Assembly: GCA_903884105.1 (NCBI GenBank)
Contig: CAISDJ010000069.1
Location: 1 to 36,043, forward strand
Reading direction: 5' to 3'
Source: an uncultured Pseudomonadota bacterium
GTDB taxonomy: Bacteria > Pseudomonadota > Gammaproteobacteria > Steroidobacterales > Steroidobacteraceae
DNA length: 36,043 nucleotides
Positions 23,134 to 32,427 of the stretch are shown in pieces. The position numbers were made by a program, and so were the translations under genes. Within the stretch, counting starts at the first letter, position 1. Each line of letters starts with the position of its first letter. A model generated the notes under the pieces. The model did no database searches, was not told the DNA's origin, and saw only the letters and a list, made by a program, of their open reading frames with translations.

Positions 23134-24411
23134 CTACTCGCGGGCGATCGCGCGATAGCCGATATCCCGGCGATACTGCAGGCCGGTCCACTGGATGCTG
23201 TCGGCCAGTGCGTAGGCAGCCTTGCATGCGGCACTTACCGTCGCTCCCGTGCCAACAGCACACAGAACGCGTCCGCCGTTCGTGACGACCCTGCCGTCCT
23301 TCAGCTGCGTTCCTGCATGAAACACCTTGCCTGGTAGCCGCGCCGCCGCCTCAAGTCCGGCGATTTCGTCACCCTTGCGGACCGAGTCCGGATACCCACC
23401 CGCCGCCAGTACGATGCCGACAGCTGCGTGCGGCGTCCACTTCGCTTCAGCCAGGTCCAGCTTGTGGTCGAGTGCGGCATCACACAGCACGGTGAGATCG
23501 GATTCGAGCCGCATCAGGATGGGCTGGGTCTCCGGGTCGCCGAGCCGGCAGTTGAATTCGAGGACGTTGGGCGTGCCGTCAGGCGCGATCATGATGCCGG
23601 CATACAGGAAGCCGGTGTACTTCGTGCCTTCCGCGGCCAGTCCGCGCACAGTGGGCTCCATGACCTCGCGCATGATGCGCAGGTGGGCTGCCGCCGTGAC
23701 CACCGGGGCGGGCGAGTACGCGCCCATGCCGCCGGTGTTGGGGCCATGGTCACCGTCTTTGAGGCGCTTATGGTCCTGCGACGTGGCCAGCGGCAGAATC
23801 GTGGTGCCGTCGACGATCGCAATGAAGCTTGCTTCCTCGCCTTCGAGGAATTCCTCCACGACGATGGTAGCGCCTGCCTTGTCGAACTGGCCGGCAAACA
23901 TCGACTGCGCGGTCTGCACCGCTGCCTCGGTCGTCTCGCAAATCACCACGCCCTTGCCTGCAGCGAGGCCATCGGCCTTGACCACGAGCGGTACCCGTTG
24001 TGCGCGTACCCAGCTTGCATCGAACGTGGACTGAGTGAACGTTGCGTAGGCGGCAGTGGGGATGCCGTGCCGCTTGAGGAAATCCTTGGTGTATGCCTTC
24101 GAGCCTTCGAGGCGAGCGCCCATCCGATCCGGCCCGAAGCAGCGCAGGCCCGCCGCGTTGAATGCATCAACGACCCCGAGGACCAGCGGGATCTCGGGCC
24201 CGACGATGGTGAGGTCGATCCGTTCGCGAGTCGCGAAGCCGACCAGAGCGTCGATCGCATCAGCTGCGATGTCCACGTTGCTGATGCCGGGCTCGAGCGC
24301 GGTGCCGGCGTTGCCCGGCGCAGCGTAGACGTGCGAGACGCGGGTAGACTGCGCCGCCTTCCATGCCAGCGCATGTTCGCGACCGCCACCGCCGATGATG
24401 AGGACCTTCAA
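23134..24411 (-). CDS. purD: Phosphoribosylamine-glycine ligase PurD
   Basis: PurD joins phosphoribosylamine and glycine with ATP to give GAR, the second step of purine synthesis. The product of about 425 residues opens with [17 protein letters not shown], then [20 protein letters not shown], and the ATP-grasp segments [34 protein letters not shown] and [15 protein letters not shown] placed the start at the TTG at 24411, where the family normally begins; the frame opens to 24480 inside purH but the extra residues do not fit. Only 4 nt separate it from the purH stop, so the two are one transcript. Confidence 0.95.
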   Translation of the reverse strand: MKVLIIGGGGREHALAWKAAQSTRVSHVYAAPGNAGTALEPGISNVDIAADAIDALVGFATRERIDLTIVGPEIPLVLGVVDAFNAAGLRCFGPDRMGARLEGSKAYTKDFLKRHGIPTAAYATFTQSTFDASWVRAQRVPLVVKADGLAAGKGVVICETTEAAVQTAQSMFAGQFDKAGATIVVEEFLEGEEASFIAIVDGTTILPLATSQDHKRLKDGDHGPNTGGMGAYSPAPVVTAAAHLRIMREVMEPTVRGLAAEGTKYTGFLYAGIMIAPDGTPNVLEFNCRLGDPETQPILMRLESDLTVLCDAALDHKLDLAEAKWTPHAAVGIVLAAGGYPDSVRKGDEIAGLEAAARLPGKVFHAGTQLKDGRVVTNGGRVLCAVGTGATVSAACKAAYALADSIQWTGLQYRRDIGYRAIARE

Positions 24412-24415
24412 GGAA

Positions 24416-25980
<1,565 letters not shown>

Positions 25981-25981
<1 letters not shown>

Positions 25982-26271
25982 CAGCCGCCAAGCCCGTAGT
26001 TCTTGAGCTTCTTGCGCAGCGTGCCCCGGTTGATGCCGAGGATTTCGGCAGCGCGGCTCTGGTTGCCTTGCGAGTAGTCGAGCACGGCGCGGAACAGCGG
26101 CTCTTCGACCTCCCTCAGCACCAGGTCATACAGCTGGCCGGGCTTGTGGCCGTTCAGGCTCGCGAAGTAGCTGTTCAGCGCATCCGCCGTCATGGTCCGC
26201 AGCGGCATCGCGCGGTACGTGGGTTTGTGGACCGGCTCTTTGCGCAGCCGTGTTGTTTTTTTCTGCACCAT
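25981..26271 (-). CDS. fis: DNA-binding protein Fis
   Basis: The 96-residue protein has the Fis core: [20 protein letters not shown] forms the dimer arms and first helices, and the helix-turn-helix is [20 protein letters not shown] (about 71-90). Fis bends DNA and controls rRNA, recombination and growth-phase genes. I chose the ATG at 26271, whose N-terminus [12 protein letters not shown] is Lys/Arg-rich; an upstream start at 26304 is less likely. It lies 45 bp after dusB and overlaps the purH start. The dusB-fis pair is a well-known gammaproteobacterial operon. Confidence 0.95.
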
Positions 26272-26316
26272 TGCGATTCCTGAAGCGCATGCCGCGAGGG
26301 GCACGCGGGGCGTACC

Positions 26317-27315
26317 TCAGGCTGCGTTACTGATCCGTTGTTCCGACTTCTGTACGAGCTGGTCGAAGTAGTCGTCCACCAGGGCGAGTTGCTCCGCCGC
26401 AGTGTCGAGTTTCACGACCTTCGACCAAAAGACTGCCGCGCCAGGGCGATCCTTGGCGTACCAGCCGATGTGCTTGCGTGCAACCCGGACTCCTGTTATG
26501 TCCCCATAGAAGTCATGCAGGTTGCACAAATGAGTGGTCATGATATCACGGACTTCTGCAGGGCAAGGCGGCGCAAGCAATTCGCCCGTGGTTAAAAAAT
26601 ACTCAATCTCGCGGAAGATCCACGGCCGTCCCTGTGCGCTGCGCCCGATCATCACGCCATCAGCGCCCGTCTCTTCAAGTACCGACTTCGCTTTCTGCGG
26701 TGAGTCAATGTCTCCATTGACGAAAACAGGAATTCGCACCGCTTGCTTGATCAACGTTGCAGTCTCGTATTCGGCGACGCCCGTGTAATGGCACGCGCGC
26801 GTACGGCCGTGCACTGCAAGTGATTGAATGCCGGCGTCCTCCGCGAGACGTGCGATGGTCACGCCATTGCGATTTTCCGGATTCCATCCTGTGCGGATCT
26901 TCAGTGTCACCGGCACGGGCACGGCGTTCACTACCGTGCGCAGGATGTCGGCCACGAGTTTTTCGTCGCGCAGCAGGGCCGAGCCTGCTGCCTTGTTGCA
27001 GACTTTCTTTGCCGGGCATCCCATGTTGATGTCGATGATCTGCGCACCGGCATCGACGTTGCGCCGCGCAGCATCGGCCATCATCGCCGCATCGCCTCCC
27101 GCAATCTGCACAACTCGTGGTTCCGGTTCGCCGCTGTGATCCATGCGGCGACGGGACTTGTCCGTGTGCCAGAGGCGTGCATCAGACGTCAGCATCTCGC
27201 CTGCCGCAATGCCGGCACCCAGCCGGCGGCACAGCAGGCGAAAGGGCAGGTCGGTGACGCCCGCCATGGGAGCAAGCGCCAGGTTGTTCGACAGTTCGTA
27301 GGGGCCGATGCGCAT
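26317..27315 (-). CDS. dusB: tRNA-dihydrouridine synthase DusB
   Basis: The flavoenzyme reduces uridine in the tRNA D-loop to dihydrouridine. The 332-residue protein opens with MRIGPYELSNNLALAPMAGV, then IDINMGCPAKKVCNKAAGSA with the conserved active-site Cys, VTLKIRTGWN (FMN-binding region), LAVHGRTRACHYTG and VFVNGDIDSPQKA, then GADGVMIGRSAQGRPW. The ATG at 27315 is the usual start, with AGGGA upstream; a longer frame to 27381 would overlap the upstream gene. It is followed by fis, so it probably shares control with it. Confidence 0.95.
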   Translation of the reverse strand: MRIGPYELSNNLALAPMAGVTDLPFRLLCRRLGAGIAAGEMLTSDARLWHTDKSRRRMDHSGEPEPRVVQIAGGDAAMMADAARRNVDAGAQIIDINMGCPAKKVCNKAAGSALLRDEKLVADILRTVVNAVPVPVTLKIRTGWNPENRNGVTIARLAEDAGIQSLAVHGRTRACHYTGVAEYETATLIKQAVRIPVFVNGDIDSPQKAKSVLEETGADGVMIGRSAQGRPWIFREIEYFLTTGELLAPPCPAEVRDIMTTHLCNLHDFYGDITGVRVARKHIGWYAKDRPGAAVFWSKVVKLDTAAEQLALVDDYFDQLVQKSEQRISNAA

Positions 27316-27326
27316 GGGCGGAGTCC

Positions 27327-28472
27327 CTAACGTTTTCCTGCGTCGCTGGCGCATTCGACGCCAGCATAGGTCCTGAGACACACATCGACATGGAAGCCGA
27401 CGGCGTCCGCGCCTGGGTCCACGATGCCGAGGTCCGCGTTCACGGGCTGGTTCGGCGCCAGCAGCCGGTCCGCCGGTGTACCGGCTGCGAGGTATTCATT
27501 GGGCTCGAACTCGCGTTCGCCCACCTGCTCGCCCCACCGGTCTTCCAGCGTGAGCTTCAGCAACGGGTACGGTTGCCCGAATCCAGCGCGATTGAGGAGG
27601 CTGGCCCGCAGCCGCAGCGTCCCGGTGGCAGCGGGGTCGGCCGCGACGCCCCACTGCCGGATTTCATAACCCGTCACGTCCCAGTTGGGGGCGAGTGGCA
27701 GCCCGAGCGCAGCATACACCTGCAGCAACTGGGGGCCCACGCGGGGATCGCGCACGAGATCCTGGCGATCGTGATGCACGGCCTGCAAGCCCAATGCAAT
27801 CAGCAATACAAGGCTGAAGAGCGCCCAGATGGCCACGCGGCGCCTGCCAGACTCCGTGTTTTCGGATGCCGGCTCGAAAATTTCAGCTGGAGGCGAGGTG
27901 TATTCGGGCGTCCTGCGAGATCGATACGGGAGGGGCTCGGACGGCGCGACCACGAAAGCGGCGGCGACTGGCTCGATCAGAGGCTCTGGTTCTTCCTCGT
28001 CGATCTCGGGTGGTGCCGACAGCGAATCGGGCGCGCGGTACACGCCGCTGATCTCGATGCGGTCACCTTCCATCGTGATTTCTTCGGGGTCGCCAGGCAC
28101 GTCGACCGCGTAGGGATGCTCACCAGTCTCGGTGCTCGTTTCCTCGTGCTTCCGCTCGAACGTTGCCGTGATCGGGATGAGTTCGCCATCCTCGAGCTGG
28201 AACTCCCCCGTGGGCAAGTCGTTGACCCAGCGTACCTCAGCAGATGCGAGGGCTGCCTCCTCCGCGTCGGAAGGCAGGATTGAGGGCATCGCCGCCGGCT
28301 CGAGCGAGGCGGCCGGTTCGGGTTGCGGTCCGGGCGGAATATCGTCGATCAGGCGTTCAATGGCATCAAAGATGCTATGGCATTGGCCGCACTCGACCTG
28401 CCCATGGCCCGCACGCAGGATGGCTCCCGTCACGCGGAACATTGTCTGGCAGGTGGGGCATTCCGTGAACAA
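27327..28472 (-). CDS. Zinc-ribbon and DUF3426 membrane protein
   Basis: The protein begins FTECPTCQTMFRV and continues to VECGQCHSIF, giving a CxxC...CxxC zinc ribbon (Cys5, 8, 28 and 31) of the MJ0042 type. An acidic, low-complexity linker follows, then one membrane segment (VAIWALFSLVLLIALGLQAV), and a DUF3426 C-terminal domain of about 130 residues ending with two Cys. I chose the TTG at 28472 because it puts FTECP at the start as usual, with AGGA 6 nt upstream; a TTG at 28502 overlaps the prmA stop. DUF3426 genes often sit between prmA and dusB or fis. Function unknown. Confidence 0.85.
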   Translation of the reverse strand: MFTECPTCQTMFRVTGAILRAGHGQVECGQCHSIFDAIERLIDDIPPGPQPEPAASLEPAAMPSILPSDAEEAALASAEVRWVNDLPTGEFQLEDGELIPITATFERKHEETSTETGEHPYAVDVPGDPEEITMEGDRIEISGVYRAPDSLSAPPEIDEEEPEPLIEPVAAAFVVAPSEPLPYRSRRTPEYTSPPAEIFEPASENTESGRRRVAIWALFSLVLLIALGLQAVHHDRQDLVRDPRVGPQLLQVYAALGLPLAPNWDVTGYEIRQWGVAADPAATGTLRLRASLLNRAGFGQPYPLLKLTLEDRWGEQVGEREFEPNEYLAAGTPADRLLAPNQPVNADLGIVDPGADAVGFHVDVCLRTYAGVECASDAGKR

Positions 28473-28498
28473 CGCGATTCCTGGTTTCGACCACAAAT

Positions 28499-29407
28499 TC
28501 AAGTTGCAGGCGCGCGCCGCACGCCGTCCAGCCTCACCCAGTCGTCCTGGCGGGTGGCCGGGCCCATATCAAACCACGGTGCATACCGCTCCGCCACTGC
28601 GGCGGCCTGCGTGGCCAGGATGCCAGACAAAGCGATCCGCCCTCCGGGGGGCACGCGATCCTTGAGGTGGCTAGCCAGCGCCAGCAGCGGTTCCGCGAGG
28701 ATGTTTGCCAGGAGCACATCGGCTTGCGCCGTCAGCGGCTCCCCGATGGACAGCAGCGTCAACCGGGCGGCGACGTGGTTGCGCTCCGCATTCTCCCGGC
28801 TGGCGATGAGGGCCTGGTGGTCGATGTCGACGCCGATCGCGGAGGTTGCACCGAGCTTGAGTGCGGCGACCGCGAGGATCCCCGAACCGCAGCCATAGTC
28901 GATGACCCTCTGGCCAGTAAGATCGATGCCGTCGAGCCATTGCAGGCATAAGGCCGTGGTCGGGTGGGTGCCCGTGCCGAAGGCAAGCCCTGGGTCGAGT
29001 TCGAGAATGACAGGCGAGACTCCGCCTTCGTGCAGCGCCGACTCGGTCGGACGCTGTCCGCCCGGGCAGACCCACAGCCGCTTGCCGAAGCGCATCGGCC
29101 GGAAGTCCTTCAGCCACTCGCGCTCCCAGGTGCGATCGGCGAGCAGGCTGAAGCGATGGTCAGGCAGCGGCTCATCCAGCAGCGACTGCAATTCGGCGAG
29201 GATGGTCACGGGATCGGCGCTGCCGTCGAAGAGCGCTTCGATGCGCACGGTTGGCCACAGCGGTGTCTTGCCCGGTGCCGGCTCAAGGATGGGGTCGTCC
29301 GCGGCGTCAGCGAGCGTCACCGACGTCGCGCCGGCAGCGAACAACGCGTCCTCAAACGGCTCCGGATTCCGGGTACCCAGGGCGATCTCGAGTTTCAGGA
29401 AGGGCAT
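28499..29407 (-). CDS. prmA: Ribosomal protein L11 methyltransferase PrmA
   Basis: PrmA trimethylates several amino groups of ribosomal protein L11 using SAM. The 302-residue protein has an N-terminal substrate-recognition domain (FLKLEIALGTRNPEPFEDAL) and a C-terminal methyltransferase domain with GLAFGTGTHPTTALCLQWL, the SAM motif VIDYGCGSGILAVAALKLGA, VDIDHQAL and ANILAEPLL. These are the hallmark PrmA motifs. It follows the repeat-filled gap after accC and precedes the zinc-ribbon gene by 26 bp. Confidence 0.95.
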   Translation of the reverse strand: MPFLKLEIALGTRNPEPFEDALFAAGATSVTLADAADDPILEPAPGKTPLWPTVRIEALFDGSADPVTILAELQSLLDEPLPDHRFSLLADRTWEREWLKDFRPMRFGKRLWVCPGGQRPTESALHEGGVSPVILELDPGLAFGTGTHPTTALCLQWLDGIDLTGQRVIDYGCGSGILAVAALKLGATSAIGVDIDHQALIASRENAERNHVAARLTLLSIGEPLTAQADVLLANILAEPLLALASHLKDRVPPGGRIALSGILATQAAAVAERYAPWFDMGPATRQDDWVRLDGVRRAPAT

Positions 29408-29422
29408 GGGGGCAAGTGGACG

Positions 29423-29590
29423 GTGGCCGGAGGTCGGAAAGTCAGGAAGTCAGGAAGTCAGGAAGTCAGGAAGCCGGGAAGCCGGGAAGCCAGGAAGCCA
29501 GGAAGCTGGAAGGGGTGCGCATTGCAGCGATGCGGTGCGAATGGACTGATCCTTTTCGCTCTCCCGCACCGACCACCGACCGCCGGCCAC
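29423..29590. repeat. Intergenic element: inverted arms around an 8-bp tandem array
   Basis: GTGGCCGGAGGTCGG (29423-29437) faces GTGGCCGGCGGTCGG on the other strand (29576-29590), matching at 14 of 15 positions. Inside, from 29433 to 29511, run about nine tandem units of 8 bp: GTCGGAAA, four GTCAGGAA, two GCCGGGAA, two GCCAGGAA, then a partial GCTGGAA. The arms resemble those at 9960-10014. The element lies between the prmA start and the accC stop, so it should be transcribed in the accBC-prmA message if the genes are one unit. Confidence 0.75.
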
Positions 29591-29608
29591 TATTCCCTGC
29601 CTCCCTTC

Positions 29609-30952
29609 CTACTTGATCCCGAGCCGTCTCTCCAGATAGTGGATGTCGAGGCCGCCGGCCTTGAACGCCGCATGGTTGAAGATTTCCTGGTGCAGGGGAA
29701 TGTTGGTCTTGATGCCTTCGATGACCATTTCAGACAGCGCGTTCTTCATGCGCGCGATCGCCGTGTCACGGTCTTCGCCGTACGCGATGAGCTTGCCGAT
29801 CATCGAGTCGTAATAAGGCGGAACGCTGTAGCCGCTGTACAGATGCGTGTCGACGCGGATGCCGGGGCCGCCCGGCGCGTGGAACAGACGGACCGGGCCG
29901 GGTGACGGCACGAAGGTCCTTGGGTCCTCGGCATTGATGCGGCACTCGATCGCGTGGCCGCGGACCGTCACGTCGCTCTGCGACCAGCGCAACCGTTCGC
30001 CAGCCGCGATCTGCAGCTGCGCCTTCACGATGTCGATGCCGGTGACCAGCTCGGTCACTGGATGCTCGACCTGCACGCGCGTGTTCATCTCGATGAAGTA
30101 GAACTCGCCGTCCTCGTACAGGAACTCGAACGTGCCGGCGCTGCGGTAGCCCACTTCGCGACAGGCGGCGACGCAGCGCTCGCCGATCATCTTGCGCTGC
30201 TTGGCCGTGATGCCGGGTGCAGGCGCTTCCTCGATGACTTTCTGGTGGCGGCGTTGCAGCGAGCAATCGCGCTCGCCCAGGTGGATCACGTTGCCGTACT
30301 CATCGGCCAGCACCTGGATCTCGATGTGCCGCGGCTTCTCGAGAAACTTCTCCATGTAGACCTGGCCGTTGCCGAATGCGGCAATGGCTTCCGCCTGCGC
30401 CGAATTCAGTCCATTGAGCAGCGTGGCTTCGCTGTGCACGACGCGCATGCCGCGTCCGCCGCCACCGGCGGTCGCCTTGATGATGACGGGGTAGCCGATC
30501 CCGCGGGCGATGCGGAACGTTTCGTCGTGGTCGGACCCGATCGGGCCGTCAGATCCCGGTACGCAAGGGACGCCGGCCTTCTTCATGGTCCTGATCGCCG
30601 ATACCTTGTCGCCCATCAGGCGGATCGTTTCCGCACGGGGACCGATGAAGATGAAGCCGCTCTTTTCGACGCGCTCGGCGAAGTCCGCGTTCTCGGACAA
30701 GAAGCCGTATCCCGGGTGGATCGCGACCGAGTCCGTGACCTCTGCCGCGCTGATGATCGCGGGCATGTTCAGGTAGCTGTCCTTGGACGCCGGCGGGCCG
30801 ATACAGACGGTCTCGTCCGCGAGCAGCACGTGTTTCAGGTTCTTGTCGGCAGTGGAGTGCACTGCGACGGTCTTGATGCCCAGCTCGCGGCACGCGCGCA
30901 GGATACGCAACGCGATCTCGCCGCGATTGGCGATGACGACTTTCTCAAGCAT
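29609..30952 (-). CDS. accC: Acetyl-CoA carboxylase, biotin carboxylase subunit AccC
   Basis: AccC carboxylates the biotin on AccB, the first half of malonyl-CoA formation for fatty-acid synthesis. The 447-residue ATP-grasp enzyme opens with [20 protein letters not shown], then [36 protein letters not shown] (Gly-rich ATP loop), [19 protein letters not shown] and [18 protein letters not shown] with the catalytic Glu/Arg region. Length and motifs are standard. It is 36 bp after accB, in one operon. Confidence 0.97.
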   Translation of the reverse strand: MLEKVVIANRGEIALRILRACRELGIKTVAVHSTADKNLKHVLLADETVCIGPPASKDSYLNMPAIISAAEVTDSVAIHPGYGFLSENADFAERVEKSGFIFIGPRAETIRLMGDKVSAIRTMKKAGVPCVPGSDGPIGSDHDETFRIARGIGYPVIIKATAGGGGRGMRVVHSEATLLNGLNSAQAEAIAAFGNGQVYMEKFLEKPRHIEIQVLADEYGNVIHLGERDCSLQRRHQKVIEEAPAPGITAKQRKMIGERCVAACREVGYRSAGTFEFLYEDGEFYFIEMNTRVQVEHPVTELVTGIDIVKAQLQIAAGERLRWSQSDVTVRGHAIECRINAEDPRTFVPSPGPVRLFHAPGGPGIRVDTHLYSGYSVPPYYDSMIGKLIAYGEDRDTAIARMKNALSEMVIEGIKTNIPLHQEIFNHAAFKAGGLDIHYLERRLGIK

Positions 30953-30988
30953 GGTGTCTGTTAACTATAGCTGCGGTGGCGAGGCGGC

Positions 30989-31444
30989 TCATTCAATGAT
31001 GAAGAGCACTTGGCCGAACTCGACGGCTTCGCCGTTCTTGGCGAGCACCGAGGTGACCTTGCCGGCGCGGTCGGATTCGATCTGGTTCATCATCTTCATG
31101 GCCTCGATGATGCAGAGTGTGTCGCCCACCTTCACTTCGCTGCCGATGTCGACGAAAGGCTTCGAGCTGGGCGACGCGGAGGCGTAATACGTGCCCACCA
31201 TCGGGGCCGTGACTGCGTAGTCGTTGTTCGGGGCCGCAGCGGCCACCGCGGGAGCGGCTGCCGCGACCGGTGCGGGCGCGCTGGCGACCTGCGGGGGTGC
31301 ATAGTGCACGGCGGGCTGGTGGTAGATCGGCTGCGAGCCACCCCGGCTGATCCGGACGGACTCCTCGCCTTCCTTGATCTCGATCTCGGCGATTCCCGAT
31401 TCCTCGAGCAGCTCAATGAGCTTCTTGACCTTGCGGATGTCCAT
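30989..31444 (-). CDS. accB: Biotin carboxyl carrier protein AccB
   Basis: AccB carries biotin between the carboxylase and transcarboxylase parts of acetyl-CoA carboxylase. The 151-residue protein has an N-terminal helix (MDIRKVKKLIELLEESGIAE), an Ala/Pro-rich linker (about residues 44-72), and a biotinyl domain with VGTYYASASPSSKPFVDIGS and CIIEAMKMMN, where Lys117 is the biotinylated residue. AGGGAGA precedes the ATG. The gene aroQ, often just upstream of accB in related bacteria, is absent. Confidence 0.97.
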   Translation of the reverse strand: MDIRKVKKLIELLEESGIAEIEIKEGEESVRISRGGSQPIYHQPAVHYAPPQVASAPAPVAAAAPAVAAAAPNNDYAVTAPMVGTYYASASPSSKPFVDIGSEVKVGDTLCIIEAMKMMNQIESDRAGKVTSVLAKNGEAVEFGQVLFIIE

Positions 31445-31773
31445 GCAGTCTCCCTTCGAGTACTTGTTCTAATTGCTGCCGTCGGCGAGGTGCACAAGTC
31501 CTCCCCGCGACGCGAATTCTTGAAAATCGTCGACTTGTTCGACCGGCGCCGACCCTCAAGTGCCCACCGGGGCTCGGCTGTATTGCCCGCGCCACACCGC
31601 TGCTCCGTATCGAAGAGCCGAAAACAGCAGATTCCAGAGCGGGACCGGGTCCTGCCTGAGACGATTGAGCAACAGGGTGCGCGCCTCAACTCAAGGTTCA
31701 ATAGTCGAACTTAGCCGCAGATGGGCGCGAGTTTACCTGCGGATCCGGTCAATTGGCGATAGCGCCCCCCCTT
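31445..31773. other. Gap upstream of accB
   Basis: This 329-bp stretch lies between the tlpA stop and the accB start. I see no gene: all frames are short or shadows. It should hold the accBC promoter on the minus strand, but no hexamer pair there is convincing. A short inverted repeat (GGACC/GGTCC near 31642-31652) is too weak to name. Confidence 0.5.
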
Positions 31774-32403
31774 TCAACCGTCATGCGGCAGCGCCGCGAG
31801 CTGCCTGGCGACCGCTGTCCGGGCAGTGGCCGGGGTCAATTCTCCCGAATTCACGCGCGTGATGGTATCCAGAATCACCTTCGCCTCCCGAGCCTTCAGC
31901 TCGCCGATATGCAGGTTGATGATCCGGCCCTTCGAGTCCGTAAACGCGGTAAACGGCAAGCCGACCGCCTCGACCCCGAACGAATTGACGGCATTGAGCC
32001 CGTCCTGTTCGCCGATCAGGATCGGATAGTCGATGCCGATCTCGTTGGCGTACTTGAGCACATCCTCGCGGAAGTCGACGGCAACGCCGACGATCTGGAA
32101 GCCCTCGGCTGATCGCGTCCGGTTGAGCTCATTCAGCAGGGGGATCTCGCGGCGGCACGGGGCGCACCACGTGGCCCAGAAGTTGACGATCATGGATTTC
32201 TGCGGCCAGTCCTCTATGGACTGGAGCTGGCCTTCGCGGTTCTGCAGCGAGAAGGCGGGCAGGACGTCAGGCATGCCGCCGGTGGGTTGCTTGAGCTCGG
32301 CCACTACCGGCTCGGCTTCCCTGGGTGCAAGGGCCAGCCGATATGCAAAGAAGCCGACGCCTCCTGCAATGACTGCGGTCACTCCCAGTATGAGCTTGTT
32401 CAT
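31774..32403 (-). CDS. TlpA-family thiol-disulfide reductase
   Basis: The 209-residue protein has an N-terminal membrane anchor (LILGVTAVIAGGVGFFAYRL) and a periplasmic thioredoxin-like domain: MIVNFWATWCAPCRREIPLL with Cys80/Cys83, GVAVDFREDVLKYANEIGID and VEAVGLPFTAFTDSKGRIIN with the cis-Pro region. TlpA-type proteins reduce apocytochrome or other periplasmic thiols. It lies 24 bp after dsbD, whose product is the usual electron source for such proteins, so the two probably act together. The client is not known. Confidence 0.9.
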   Translation of the reverse strand: MNKLILGVTAVIAGGVGFFAYRLALAPREAEPVVAELKQPTGGMPDVLPAFSLQNREGQLQSIEDWPQKSMIVNFWATWCAPCRREIPLLNELNRTRSAEGFQIVGVAVDFREDVLKYANEIGIDYPILIGEQDGLNAVNSFGVEAVGLPFTAFTDSKGRIINLHIGELKAREAKVILDTITRVNSGELTPATARTAVARQLAALPHDG

Positions 32404-32427
32404 CGCCGCTGCCCCGAATACCGAAGA

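Noticed and set aside
29433..29511. Tandem 8-bp repeats considered as a CRISPR array
   Set aside because: Units are contiguous with no spacers and far shorter than CRISPR repeats, and no cas gene is present.
29954..30964. A 336-codon plus-strand frame
   Set aside because: It is antisense to accC and rich in Arg, Asp and His as expected of a shadow.
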